This document shows positions 1-12,564 of a stretch of DNA of 64,000 bases, one piece after another. Source of the DNA: Taxawa tesnikishii (nom. ined.). Lineage: Eukaryota > Ascomycota > Dothideomycetes > Dothideales. Where the stretch lies: positions 682,001 to 746,000 of the forward strand of contig JAPDRO010000008.1 in NCBI GenBank assembly GCA_030247885.1, in the 5' to 3' direction. The position numbers and the translations under genes were made by a program. The first letter of the stretch is position 1, and every line of letters begins with the position of its first letter. The notes beneath the pieces were generated by a model. It saw only the letters and a program-made list of their open reading frames with translations, made no database searches and was not told where the DNA came from.

Positions 1-639
1 CCACCGAAGAAGACCAAGCGGGAGAAGTCGCTCATGGTGAAGCTCAAACTTGGCAGTTCACAATCGCTATCACGTTTCAAGACGATTGTCTCCAAATCGC
101 CAGCTCCATCGATGCCTCAGAACCACACAAAGACACAGCCGTCCGCGCCAGCAGCTGCTTCAGCGTCTCCCGCGGGGCCCGCGCCTGCAACGGACTTCTT
201 CGCCACGGCAGGCGCGAAACCAAACTACAACGTGGGTGGTTTCCGTGCCTTCGGCGGAGCTGCAGCTTCTCCAGCCCCCGCGCACATCAAAACCGAGCCC
301 GGCGCCTTCGCGCCTCGTGTCTCGAGCCCTGCACCACTGAGCGCCGTCAGCCCGATGACAACAGTACCGCCCAGTACGGCGAGGCACAGCAGCGGTGGCG
401 TTACGATGGTCAAAGGCAAAGGTAGCGATGAGGAGCGGAGGCGAGCGGAGGCCAAAGCCAAGAAGAGGGAGCGGGAGAAGGAAGGTAAAGCCGGTGGTGG
501 GGGAAGCGCTGGAGGTGTGGTGAAGACTGAACGGGCAAGCACGCCCGCTGCGGCGGACGGAGGAGAGCAGAAACCGAAGAAGAAGTTTACGATCAAGCTG
601 GGCGCGAAGAAGAGTTCGCAGCCGCCACCGAGCGCTTGA
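1..639 (+). CDS. 3' end of a Lys/Pro/Ser-rich, probably nuclear protein (partial)
   Basis: The frame is open from the first base, so the true start lies off the left edge; the internal Met at 34 is not a credible start. About 212 residues are visible, ending in TGA at 637-639. The sequence is low complexity: Ala/Pro/Ser-rich, then a charged block (EERRRAEAKAKKREREKE), then a basic tail with KKKFTIKLGAKK. A similar VKLKLG motif lies near residue 15. Such K-x-K-L-G motifs and basic tails are common at the ends of chromatin or transcription-complex subunits, so a nuclear role is a guess. No catalytic domain is visible here. I do not recognise the family. Confidence 0.6.
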   Translation, partial: PPKKTKREKSLMVKLKLGSSQSLSRFKTIVSKSPAPSMPQNHTKTQPSAPAAASASPAGPAPATDFFATAGAKPNYNVGGFRAFGGAAASPAPAHIKTEPGAFAPRVSSPAPLSAVSPMTTVPPSTARHSSGGVTMVKGKGSDEERRRAEAKAKKREREKEGKAGGGGSAGGVVKTERASTPAAADGGEQKPKKKFTIKLGAKKSSQPPPSA

Positions 640-1168
640 CGTGAGGACGGGAAGGAGGTTGACGGGCAACGGGCGACGGGTATGGACGGGATGGGGGTTT
701 GGCGGGGTTCGATGCTGTATATGTTCTAGCATGGCGTTGGTGGTGCATTGAATGTGAGGCGCATCTTCCTTTCACAGAGCTCGGGATGTGGGACGTGTAG
801 GGTAGGAGGAAGAGAAAAGTGACCTACGCAGCCACTCGTTGGCTGAGCGGTGTGAAGTTGTACAGAACATGGAACTGTGTTTGCATTCCCACGGCTTCTG
901 GCATCCGGTTGTGCAGCCGCGCTGCAGGCAGAGTCGTGCCTTCCGTATCAGGGAAGAGCTGGACCGGGAGGGAGGCTACAAGTTCTCCCCCTCTTTTGCT
1001 CTCAAGCCCCGCGATTGGCCTCTTCCTATGTCACGATCCCAATTCGCACCGCTATCCACCGCGCCGCTACTGCCCTCAACCTTGCCACATCAGCCGGCCC
1101 AAGACTGGTCTTTGAAGGGAAATATACCAGACGACGCAGATCAGATGATGGGTGTGAAGAAGAAGGAC
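640..1168. other. Convergent 3' spacer, no gene seen
   Basis: About 530 bp between the ends of two convergent genes. It holds short overlapping ORFs on the plus strand (819-1236) with no recognisable protein. I see nothing supportable beyond presumed 3' UTRs. Confidence 0.5.
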
Positions 1169-2188
1169 TCAGATGTGTGATGCGATCGCGTCATGATGCA
1201 ATCCCAAGCCTCTCTCCGTGCCCTTTAACAGTTTGACAATCTCCGTCTGACCTCCGAAGGCCGCCACCTGGAGCGGCGTCCAGCGCTTGTTTCCAGAAGG
1301 CGCATCCCTCTCGGCTCCCGCATCCAGTAAAGTTTCCACAACCCGTACATGGCCCGCTTCAGCAGCCGCATACAGCGCCGTAGATCCATTATAGTAACTC
1401 CCCTCGGCATTGACATCAGCGCCCTCCTCCAACAAGCCCGTCACGAGGCCAACATGGCCCGTCAGAGCAGCAGCCTGCAGCGCGGTCAGGCCTCTGTACC
1501 TGCTCGGCCCCGCATTGACCCACGCACCCTCGGCGAGCAGCAAGTCGACGACCTCGACATGGCGGCCTTGGACCGCACCCTGCAGGGCCGTGCGGCCGTG
1601 ATGGCGCGCAGGCGCCGCATTGACGTCCGCGCCCCTCTGCAAGAGCGCCCTCACGACATCCACATGGCCCCCTTCCGCGGCCGCCTGCAGCGCCGTGCGG
1701 CCCATGTACCTCGCCGCGGGCCGGTTCACCTGCGCGCCAGCGGCGAGCAACCCGTCCACGACGTCGAGACGGCCCGCTCCCGCCGCCAGCGCCAGCGCGA
1801 CTCGCCCGCCGTTGCTGCCACCGGGGGCGTCGACCGCGGCGCCGGCGGCGAGCAACGCGTCTACGATGGCCGAGTGGCCTTCCAGCGCCGCCGCCTGCAG
1901 GGCGGTTTTGCCGTACCAGCCCGTGGGCGGTTCGTTCGGGTCGGCGGCGTCTTGGGAGAGGAGCAGGCCAACGAGCGCGAGGTCGCCTTGGGCCGAGGCG
2001 AGTTGGAGCGGCGTCCAGACGTCCTCGGCATCGAGCTCTTCTCCCCGGAAGCTATCGTCTATGCTGTCGTGGTCCCGACGCACGCTTTCCCCAGCGCAGG
2101 CTCCGGCTCGGACGGGGCGCGAGAAGATCAGTTGCACGTCTCTGGGCGCGGGTCGGTTGCTCGGCGGTGTTGGAGGACCGCTCAACAT
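1169..2188 (-). CDS. Ankyrin-repeat protein with eight NLR-style repeats
   Basis: A single 339-residue ORF starts at an ATG (2186-2188). After about 58 poorly conserved residues it is almost entirely ankyrin repeats: eight units beginning TPLQLA, TALQAA, VALALA, TALQAA, TALQGA, TALQAA, TALYAA and TPLQVA. Spacing is about 35 residues rather than the usual 33, with a G-K/R-T-A-L-Q signature at most repeat starts. Ankyrin arrays bind proteins; the partner cannot be inferred. The repeat style matches the sensor arrays of fungal NACHT/NB-ARC (NLR-like) proteins, but no nucleotide-binding domain is encoded upstream (2189-2601). A long plus-strand ORF over the same DNA is a high-GC shadow. The gene is tail-to-tail with the partial gene at the left edge. 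Confidence 0.85.
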   Translation of the reverse strand: MLSGPPTPPSNRPAPRDVQLIFSRPVRAGACAGESVRRDHDSIDDSFRGEELDAEDVWTPLQLASAQGDLALVGLLLSQDAADPNEPPTGWYGKTALQAAALEGHSAIVDALLAAGAAVDAPGGSNGGRVALALAAGAGRLDVVDGLLAAGAQVNRPAARYMGRTALQAAAEGGHVDVVRALLQRGADVNAAPARHHGRTALQGAVQGRHVEVVDLLLAEGAWVNAGPSRYRGLTALQAAALTGHVGLVTGLLEEGADVNAEGSYYNGSTALYAAAEAGHVRVVETLLDAGAERDAPSGNKRWTPLQVAAFGGQTEIVKLLKGTERGLGLHHDAIASHI

Positions 2189-2601
2189 ATCGCGGTCCGA
2201 GGGTGTGGTTGTCTTCAGGGCTTCAGACCGATTACGTCGGGCTCAGGATAGGGCAGGCGTAGCTTCCAAGTCCGGAGGGGTCACTCCACTTTACGCGGTG
2301 GAAAGATGGCGCGCTGTCGAATTTTCGAGGAGCCGAAGATAGGTGATGAATCAAGTCGAAGCCTAGATAGCGGGATGGCGATCGGTCGTTAGCGGGGAAC
2401 ACTACAAATAATAGTCACCTGATCGAAACAAGTTCCGGTAAGTGTACGCAGTAGGCATAGCGACGAAACAGAGCGCGAAAAGAACTTAACGAAGTGTTTG
2501 AACATTGCCGTGCTTCTCATTCGTCTATGTGAGGGTATCCACATTATCTATTCCGATCCCAACGAAGACGATATATCCCGTCTGATGAGAGTGGTCGTAA
2601 A
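2189..2601. other. Spacer between ankyrin gene and APRT, no gene seen
   Basis: About 410 bp upstream of the ankyrin gene and downstream of APRT. It should hold the ankyrin promoter. No recognisable ORF, repeat or RNA gene. Confidence 0.4.
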
Positions 2602-3703
2602 TCAAGGCTTGGTGTCAGCAGCCGCACCACCGGCATCCTGAACGCTCTTCACTTCATCGCCGGACTCCTTGGTCTGGCCGAGAGGGAGATTGGCCTCACC
2701 CTTGGCTTCGTTCTTGCTTTCTTGGCCGGTGAGCAGAGTGTAGACCGGGGCGCTCAGCTTATCCCTGCCCTTCAGGAACTCCAGCTCCATCAGGAAAACA
2801 AAGCCGACGAGTTCGCCACCGCATTTCTTGACCAGGTTGCCTGCCGCTGCTGCGGAGCCGCCTGCGGTAACTGTAAGCATACACGTCAAAGGTGGACAAA
2901 GCAGGAAACAACTCACCCGTAGCCATGATGTCGTCCACGACAAGGACGGTCTGACCCTTCTGAATCGCATCGCTCTGAATCTGGAAGTAATCCTTGCCGT
3001 ACTCCTTTTCGAACGCCTCCGTCTCCGTGCTCCCGGGGAGCTTTCCCTGTTTCCTGACGGGCACAAACGCCGAGCCCAGCCTCAACGCCAGCGAAGGACC
3101 GAACAAAACCCCTCGACTCCAAACCGACAATGACGTCGGGCGTCTTGCTCTTTCCGAACGTCTGCAGCACCTGCAGCTCGAGCGCCTTGATCAGGTCGTT
3201 GTGCAGCACCGGGTTCGCGAATATGGGCATGATGTCCTCGAACAGGACGCCCGGAGACGGGAAATCCGGGAACTGGCGGAGCGCCTTCCTCAGACGCGTC
3301 TTAAGACCGGTGAGTTCGGAGGTACTGGCGGAAGAGGCTCCGGACTCTCCTCCTTGGGCGGTGGTGCCATCCTGAGACGGTTCGCCGGGCGTGAAGGCGT
3401 TCAGGAGCGTGGTCGTGTTGGGGTTGATCTTCTTGTGCGGCTCGGTCGTGGTTGGGTCGGGCTTGTCGGGCGGCGCGTGCGACGCGGTGGAGGGCTTTTC
3501 AATCGATCAGCTCGTCGTCGGGCAGACAAAACGGAGCGGCAGTGAGACTAAGTACTTTATCGGTGTTCTGGGTGCTCCCAATCGGGTACTGGTTGTTTTC
3601 TGGGTGACCGTGAGGGGATGGTCCTCGTAGCCACTGCAGTGTTGTCAGAATGTGGGTGTCGAGGGTGCGCCAGGAAGGAGACATACACGGGTTTGCCGGA
3701 CAT
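2602..3703 (-). CDS. APT1: Adenine phosphoribosyltransferase (purine salvage), frame broken
   Basis: Converts adenine plus PRPP to AMP in the cytosol. Diagnostic pieces are [42 protein letters not shown], the PRPP-binding segment [11 protein letters not shown] and GGELVGFVF. An intron (2916-2862, GT-AG) splits the MATGG glycine codon. Between the SRGF and LFGP motifs the frame changes at adjacent four-base runs (3105-3112 on the plus strand); one missing base in each restores the family sequence. No in-frame Met precedes the conserved region before a stop near 3505, so the start probably lies in a short upstream exon, best candidate ATG at 3703 with a splice from 3688 to 3495; that model is tentative. 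It would give an unusually long Pro/Thr-rich leader of about 70 residues before the enzyme domain, and a C-terminal tail of about 45 residues beyond it. Confidence 0.85.
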
Positions 3704-5202
3704 GTTGAGGGAGGAGGAGGAGGGATAGTGATACAGATAGGAAAAAGCGATAACGCGGTGATAGCAAGCCGATTGCGCACAGATGGCTTGTTGGTTGGCG
3801 GCGGGCGCAGTCAGTCAGACAACGCACACGACTTCGTGTGCGCGTCAGGGCAGTGGGCTGGTGGGTTGGTGGGCTGGTAGGCTCCGTGCTTCGTTGGTGC
3901 GATGGGATGGTGCAAAGAACTGGGAAATTTTACGAGGGGTACGAAAGGCGGTAAAGCCGTCAGCCAGCGAATAGCATGACGGCAACGTGGGGCAGGCCGA
4001 CGGGTTGCGACGTGGGTGGTAGAACATGACCCGTTGGAACCACACACCAAGCACTGATCAAGACGACGGTCAACTGCACGATGCACCCACTGTGGCGCCT
4101 TTTGCTCAGCAAACAGAAGCCGCCATACTCGTCCTCGGATGGTGAGACGACGAGTCGTGCCTGCTCCGCCTGGTCGAGTGTGCACAGAATGTTCGTCGCC
4201 TGCAGTTCGGTCGCGATAGGTGTTGCGATAGGCGTTGCGATAGGCGGCTTACTGGCAATCCGACTTGTACGGCTGCCTGTTTGCACCACCCAGCTTGCGC
4301 TGCACGCAACCTCTGGGCAGTGTTCGGTATGCAGCCTGCAGCCGTCTTCAACCGTGTGAAGTTTGATAGGGCGGTTCTGTCGCGCGCCGGCGTTGCATGA
4401 ACAGCAAACACCGCTGCAGGCCTGAGAAGCTTGACGGGGCTCCGTCCAGGCCTGCACGAATGGCAACAATCTCTCGTGGTTGTTTGGCCAAAGCAAAAGG
4501 AACATGCCGACTCCATCACATGCAAATTGCGCAAGCAGCACACGCTACTGTTTCGCGCAATCGGCCGTCCTGGTGGAAACCTGCTGCCGTCAACCACTGG
4601 GCTGGCAATCCCAACACATCGCTCCTCGTCCCTTCTGTGACGGAAACATTGGAGACGCTACTTCTCGGAGGCATATTCCGGAGTCGACCATGCCGTGGTA
4701 CTACGCTCGTGTCCAACGGGGAGTTCGAGGTTGCATGTGCATCTGGAATGCACATGCTTTCCCGCAATCTCTGGTTCGGAGGCACGCATCGTCGCCAGCA
4801 TCGCAAATACTAGACGTTGTGCACTTCGCGCTGCAAGCATCTCTCCTCAGTCGTCTCAGCTCTCGCAACAGAACTAACCGGCGAAGACACACCTACTGAT
4901 CCGCACATCTTCGCCCAGAGTGATCTGCATCCTACTTAGAGTAACTTTAAGGTTTCCGTTATAGAGGCGGCTAGGGCTCGGCTAGCCAGGTGACACGCCG
5001 GGGATCCTCTCCGTTGTCGCAGATCATCCCCTTCCATCTCGTCAAGCGTGTACAACGACCATCCAAAATCCATGTAGAGATGAGGCTTTGAGCAGCAAAA
5101 ACTGACTCAAGTCCTCCAATCGCTGTAGATGTCGTGCCCTTCCTTCCCTATCTCGTGACCTTTCCAGCTGGTCTTTACAGAGTCCTTGCATTCACTTTCA
5201 AC
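3704..5202. other. 1.5-kb divergent spacer between APRT and GH53 genes
   Basis: Carries the presumed promoters of both flanking genes. Overlapping ORFs of up to 193 residues occur on both strands between 3960 and 4900, but they lack convincing ATG starts and resemble no family. A short 12-bp tandem repeat lies at 4212-4246. I see no RNA gene or mobile element. Confidence 0.4.
4212..4246. repeat. Short tandem repeat, 12-bp unit (GTTGCGATAGGC-like), about three copies
   Basis: Three near-identical copies of a 12-bp unit lie head to tail in the spacer between APRT and the GH53 gene. On either strand it would read as a short Ala/Ile/Gly or Ala/Thr/Pro repeat, but it is not in a supported gene. 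Confidence 0.7.
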
Positions 5203-6330
5203 ATGTTTATTCGAAGATTCTTTCCATTACTGGCGCTGGCCGCCGGATCTCTTGCAACTGTTGTGCACAAAGGATATGACTTATCCTCTTTGAAGACCAT
5301 GGAAGACAGTCAAGGCGCGCACTGGTACACTGCATCTGGCGCCAACACAAAGCTGGAGAATATTCTTGCAGATGGCGGCATGAACAGTGTATGCCTTCGG
5401 TGAGTAGAGTCAAGCCAAGGCTTCAACCGCCACGATTGAACGAGAGGCAGGCTATGGGTCAGTCCATCCGGTGCATACAACCTGGATTACACCCTTGCCC
5501 TTGCATCTCGTCTCTACAGAGAAGGCTTCGATATCCTTTTGGATTTCCATTTCTCGGATACGTGGGCGGACCCGAGTGCCAACAACAAGCCCGCCTCGTG
5601 GCCGACCAACATCGCCTCCATGTCCACCACGCTCCGCAACTACGTCTCATCGACTCTCGAATCCTTCGACGCCAAGGGCGTCAAGCTAGCCATGGTCGCG
5701 CTCGGCAACGAAGTCACCGCGGGAATGCTCTGGCCCACGGGCAAGATCGGCTCGGACAACAACTTCAACGATTTCGCTACGCTCTGGGCCGCCGCACGCG
5801 GAGGCGTAAACGATGCCGTCAAAGCCGGCGTCACGCACCCAAAAGTCATGATGCACCTGAACAACGGCTGGGACCGGAGCCTGCAGACGTGGTGGTACAG
5901 GAGCCTTCTCGCGACGGGCAAGGTGCAGGCCAACGACATCGACGTCATGGCCGTGTCCTTCTACCCTTTCTTCGGCACCGGCGCCACCCTCGCCAACCTG
6001 CAGTCTTCGCTCAACGCTCTGGCCTCTACGTACGGCAAGCCGGTCATGGTTGCCGAGACCGACTGGCCCGTCTCCTGCCCCGGTGTCAAGCTGAGCGAGA
6101 ACATTGCCGTCGGTGCTGCCGGCCAGACCGCCTGGGTCAAGGACGTTGTCAGTGTTTTAAGCAAGGTACCGAATGGACTTGGCCAGGGTGTCTTCTACTG
6201 GGAGCCAGCATTCATCAACAACACGGCGTTGGGCAGCAGCTGCAGGGATAACATCCTTTTTGATGTGGATTGGAGCAAGTGGCCCAACACAAGAGCAACG
6301 GTGAGGTCGTCGGTCAGTATGTTCGCGTGA
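5203..6330 (+). CDS. Secreted arabinogalactan endo-beta-1,4-galactanase (GH53)
   Basis: Cleaves beta-1,4-galactan side chains of plant pectin outside the cell. Two exons (5203-5399 and 5451-6330, 51-nt GT-AG intron) give 358 residues, normal for the family. The first ATG starts a classic signal peptide (MFIRRFFPLLALAAGSLA). The domain begins at HKGYDLSSL. The junction gives LWVSPSGAYNLDYTL, as expected for GH53. The acid/base Glu is in ALGNEVTAG and the nucleophile Glu in VAETDWP, both present; FHFSDTWADP and FYWEPAF are also typical. Both catalytic residues are intact, so it should be active. The gene supports a plant-associated or litter-degrading lifestyle. It is divergent from APRT across 1.5 kb. 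Confidence 0.95.
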
Positions 6331-6757
6331 GGCACTGGAAGACAATGCGTCCTGCTGATATAACCCTGTTGACTTGCCTTGGCGGAGCCTGTTTGTTTGT
6401 GACCAGAGGGACGGGACGCTCTACCGAGTGATATCTCCTCAGCGTGGCCAAGTAAGGAAAGCCGAGAAGGTTTCATGCGTTCGTATCTTTCTATCAAAAA
6501 TTACAAGAGGTGAGTGAGGCGGTTCTGTTGGCCAGAGATGTGGGCGTGTTATTGTGGTACGGCACCGCGTTCGACGAGGGGAGATTGGATAAAGTGGTGA
6601 ATGAACAGGATGACCGGGTCGAATTGGCATGTCTAGAAGCGTTCTCGGGACTAGACGTGTCATTATATCGGCCAGAGACAGTTTCGTCTCGTCTATAGCA
6701 TCCTGTATACGTCGGGTAGCCCGCATGAACGGCAAGATCTTACAGCACCGAGCGGGG
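6331..6757. other. Convergent spacer, no gene seen
   Basis: About 430 bp between the ends of the GH53 and flavin-reductase genes. The short ORFs here have no recognisable content. Confidence 0.4.
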
Positions 6758-7848
6758 TCATTGTCCCTCAGCCTTTGGCTTGACCAAGCCTGCCGTTTCT
6801 CCGGACTTGTTCTTCTCGTCCCAGTCCGGCCGTGGGAGCTCAACGCCTTCCAGCAACCGTCCGTACGTGATGCCTCCGAGACGGCTCATTGGCCGCAAAA
6901 CCTTTTCGTGGTCAGCCATGCCCTTCTTTTGGCATCCGGCATCAACACTTACAGCAGGATCGATGATGTTTCTGTCCTCGTTGATGGCATCCTCCCGCGC
7001 CCAAAACCGAACACCCTCAATGATGGCCAACACGCCAGTCTTCTTCCCTGGCGTAGCCCTGCTCTCAAACTCCTTCGTCTCCATGAGCTTCCCCTCAACG
7101 CTGAAAATGGCCTCTTTAACCCTGCTTGCTTTGACGTCAGTGCATGGCGCCGGGTGGAGGCCTGTCAGCGCCCATTCAGAGATGCCGTATGGCGCGTTGA
7201 TCGATGTCGCGTTGGCAGCTTCGATGTAATGCTCGCTGATGATGTTGATCACACACTCGCCCGTGTCCACGAGGTTGCGTAGACTGTCCTTCGCATGGTC
7301 GTATCCGCCCGCGTATCCGACAATGAAAATGGGTGGGTCGTGGTTTATCACTTGTGTGTAGGAGAATGGCGCAAGGTTGGTGCTGCTGCCGTCTTTAGAG
7401 ATTGTGGACACGAAACCAATTGGACGAGGAATGATCTAGGGCATGAACGTCAATCACTACTAAGTCGTAGAAGAGGGAAACAGGCTTCTCACGGCAGAGA
7501 TCAAGAGCTTGTAGTTGCTGACGGCTGGGCGGCCCTCAGCGTAGGGGTCTGGTTTATGGATCACTTTCAACAACCGTCCCATAACCAATGTTCAGCAGCA
7601 ATCCTCTTACCTATCTCCACATGGTTCTTCTTCAAGCAGTCACCTCCATTGTTGGGACCGTCCCCGAGCTTCCAGTCGGGGTTCTTGGTTTTCGTGAATG
7701 CAAACTTCTCATGTGTTCGCCAATCCGGTCGCCCTGCTTCCACCTTCTTGAAGTCTGGGTGCGGATTGCGCTTCACGTGTTTTTCGGAATCCATCATCTG
7801 CTCGTGCGCTGCCGGGTCTTGCTCCCGCTGCTCTTTGTCCGAGCTCAT
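6758..7848 (-). CDS. Flavin-reductase-like FMN-binding split-barrel protein
   Basis: Three exons on the minus strand (7848-7611, 7563-7493, 7435-6758) with introns of 47 and 57 nt give 328 residues. Splicing joins NHVEI to VIHKPDPYAEGRP and LLISA to IIPRPIGFVST. The IPRPIGFVSTISKDG, NLAPFSY and PPIFIVGYAG segments followed by the DTGECVINI block are the FMN-binding signature of the flavin-reductase-like family. The N-terminal 75 residues are charged and disordered. Members reduce flavins or bind FMN; the substrate is unknown. The ATG at 7848 is the only good start. It is divergent, over 553 bp, from the alpha/beta hydrolase at 8402, which could mean co-regulation. Confidence 0.9.
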
Positions 7849-8401
7849 CTTGTGCCGGAGTGAGATGATCTTTGGCGGAACGCGGTTCTAGGGAAATGGA
7901 GGAGGGCGTACAGAGAGTTTAAGACGAGTCTACGTGATCTATCGATCCAGCAGCAAGAGGAAAAGGACAAAATATTGAGATACGTCTATCTGCTCTGATC
8001 CGAGGGCTGGATAGGCAAAGGATTGTATTGATAGAGTAAGGTATTCCAATATCAGGCATATCAAGATCCCCGCGGCATATCGACGTCATCTGTTTACCTT
8101 TGCAAATACAGTCCATACACTCGGTAGAACGTCTATATCGTGATACAGCGTGGTACAACGTGGTACAAACATGTTTTGGAGTTCACCAGAGCTTCAGTCA
8201 ATACACGGTGCAATCCGTGTTTCAGGAAACACTGGATCAGACTTGTCAGTCGGGAAGAGCATACACGGGGAAACTCGTTCATGCTCGGCCTGTCTGCGGG
8301 GTAGGCTGATCAACGAGTATGCTGGCGATAGACGTATATATAGCCAGCGACACCATCTTTTGCCTTGTAATATTAGAGGCGCGCATTCCGTTTCATTCAA
8401 G
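7849..8401. other. Divergent promoter region
   Basis: About 550 bp between the starts of the flavin-reductase-like gene and the hydrolase gene. It contains a TATA-like run near 8335 and no recognisable gene. Confidence 0.4.
8335..8342 (+). promoter_or_regulatory. Probable TATA box
   Basis: TATATATA lies 60 bp before the ATG at 8402, in an otherwise mixed-composition leader. The position suits a core promoter element with a short 5' UTR. Confidence 0.35.
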
Positions 8402-9943
8402 ATGGCTCAGGAATATGAGAAATATTCCTTAGGAGACTACGAACTCAAGAACGGCGGCACCATTCCCGGCGCATGGATCGCTTTCAAGACATACGGCAGC
8501 AAAGGCTCGCCAGCAATCATATATCCGACATGGTACTCAGGAGAAATATCCGATAACGAGTAAGCTTTCATGTGTGTCAACGAATTTGGTTTGTAGCTCA
8601 CCGTCCTGCAGATGGCTCATTGGAGAGGACAAGGCGCTCGACCCGAGGAAGTATTTCATCGTGATTATCGCCTTGTTTGGTAATGGCCAGAGCTCTTCTC
8701 CATCCAACATGGAGGACCTGAAGCCGTTTCCCAAGGTCACGTTTTACGACAATGTGCGTGCTCAACATGAGCTTGTCTCTAAGCATCTCGACATCACTCA
8801 TGCTTTCGCGGTGCTCGGCTGGTCGATGGGTGCTGGCCAAACCTTTCAGTGGGCTACACAATATCCGGGTAAGCAGCTCGTTTTAGACGAGTCGACGCGA
8901 AGCTGATCGATTCCAGATTTCATGGGTAAGTAGGTGTCCAAGGAGCGATGAGCAATGAACTCTAAGCAAGTATGCGACTCTAGATTGCGCTGTTCCCTTC
9001 TGCGGCTCCGCAAAGACTTCGCTGCATAACCAGGTCTTCTTGGAAGGAGTGAAAGCCGCCTTGATCGCTCCTAAGCGTGTCTCCTCCGCCGGTATCTGCA
9101 AAGGTGAAGCCATCCAACAAGATCATCGGGTCTGGTCCGAGGAAGACAAAGAAGTCGGATTGAAAGCTCTGGGCCGGGTGTACGCCGGATGGGGCTTCTC
9201 TCAAGCTTTCTACCGAGAAAAACTGTACGAGAAGGCCCTAGGCTTCAAAGACCTAGAAGGTGAAAAAGGTGCATATTCTTTGATTCGAGGGCAGGGCTGA
9301 TATGCATGAATAGATTTCATGATTAACTTCTGGGAAGCATGGGGCTTAAGCAAAGGTGACGACTTCAGTGGTCGAAGCTAAGCCACTGCTGACTGGAGCA
9401 CAGATCCAGAGAACATGCTGACCATGCTGTACACGTGGCAAGCCGGAGACTGTTCGGACCAGGAACCGTACGGCGGGAATTTTGAAGCCGCAATGCAAGG
9501 CATCAAAGCCAAAATGCTCGTTCTTCCAGGAAAGACCGACCTCTATTTCCCTCCGGAAGATTCAGAATACGAGGTTTCATGCATGCGGCCTGGGATTGAT
9601 GCCAAATGCGAAGCCTTTCCATCGATCTGGGGGCATTGGGCTGGAGGTAAGTGCGCCGTAGGCATAAATGGCGACAAGAAGACTGACAGGACACTCTTTT
9701 GTAGGACCTGGACAAAGTACCGAGGATGTCAAGTGGCTTGACCAGAAGCTGAAGGACCTATTTGCTGAAGTGTCCGGTGACACAACCTCGGGGCATACCT
9801 CCGACACGGCGAAGGCCGCTGTGCACAGGTTGGCCGAGTCTCGAGGTGGTACAGGAGAGGTATCTAAACCAGACCAAACACCGGCGGACAACAAGCATTT
9901 GGGAGATGCTGTGGCTTCTGCACAGAACCCAGCAGTAAAATGA
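8402..9943 (+). CDS. Alpha/beta hydrolase of the homoserine O-acetyltransferase-like family, seven exons
   Basis: Exons 8402-8559, 8612-8868, 8917-8925, 8984-9259, 9314-9355, 9404-9646 and 9705-9943 total 1224 nt (407 residues), all with GT-AG introns. The fold signature is present: PAIIYPTWYSG, FGNGQSSSPSN, the nucleophile elbow LGWSMGAGQTFQWA (Ser), LVLPGKTDLYFPP (Asp) and a late GHWAG (His). Fungal proteins of this type are annotated as homoserine acetyltransferase-like, but many act on other esters, so the substrate is open. The C-terminal 60 residues are a polar tail (HTSDTAKAA to the stop). The third exon is only 9 nt and supplies most of the DFMD codons. It pairs divergently with the flavin-reductase-like gene. 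Confidence 0.92.
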
Positions 9944-10531
9944 ATGCGATCACGTCGAAGGTCAGCGTTGATTTCTGTAGGGTCGTGAGCGTGAATTGAG
10001 TCGCGTCGTGGATTTCCAGCGGCATAGGATTGCAACACGACGCCCGGCTGCATGCATTGCCCATCGATATCTGTTACGGAAGCTCAATCTATAGCCCGCA
10101 GATGCGCAAGAGTCCAGCTTCGCTGCGATGGATCATAGTTTCACGTGTATCTTCAAAAACGCTTCGTATGGCAACGTGTATAGCTAGTGACGCAGAAAAG
10201 TGAACCAAACCCTCGTTCTTGGCGCGTATCGTGTTGGCGTTCTCGGCATCTTCCGACTAATGCCTATCTTGAAGATCGGATCATCACTGACTTGACAACT
10301 CGACACTCCGACCACTCCGGATATCGATCAGGGTGTTCCGTGATAGTGGAGGCTGTTCAGGATTCATCGTCACTCCGAACTGGCACTGAAGAGCTTTTCG
10401 ATCGGTTCCGCCAGCTGCTCCTTCCTCCGCCGCTCACCCACGAATCCTCGCAGCATGACAAGATAGTCGGGCACGCTCCCAGACCGACACAAGTCTATTC
10501 CTAGCTTAGGGAATTTCTGAATATCGACATC
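9944..10531. other. Spacer between hydrolase and PAP1, no gene seen
   Basis: About 590 bp holding the hydrolase 3' UTR and the PAP1 promoter. No recognisable ORF or RNA. Confidence 0.4.

Positions 10532-12564
<2,033 letters not shown>

Noticed and set aside
1349-2251. Long plus-strand ORF opposite the ankyrin gene
   Set aside because: It is Arg/Ala-rich with no domain and mirrors the GC-rich repeat codons of the ankyrin gene. The minus strand explains the region.
3960-4597. Overlapping minus-strand ORFs in the APRT-GH53 spacer
   Set aside because: No credible start, no known domain, Cys/Arg-rich random-looking sequence; part is generated by the 12-bp repeat.
5391-6251. 286-residue plus-strand ORF overlapping the GH53 gene
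   Set aside because: It is a +1 shadow of the galactanase exon, with Arg/His/Gln-rich composition and no family match.
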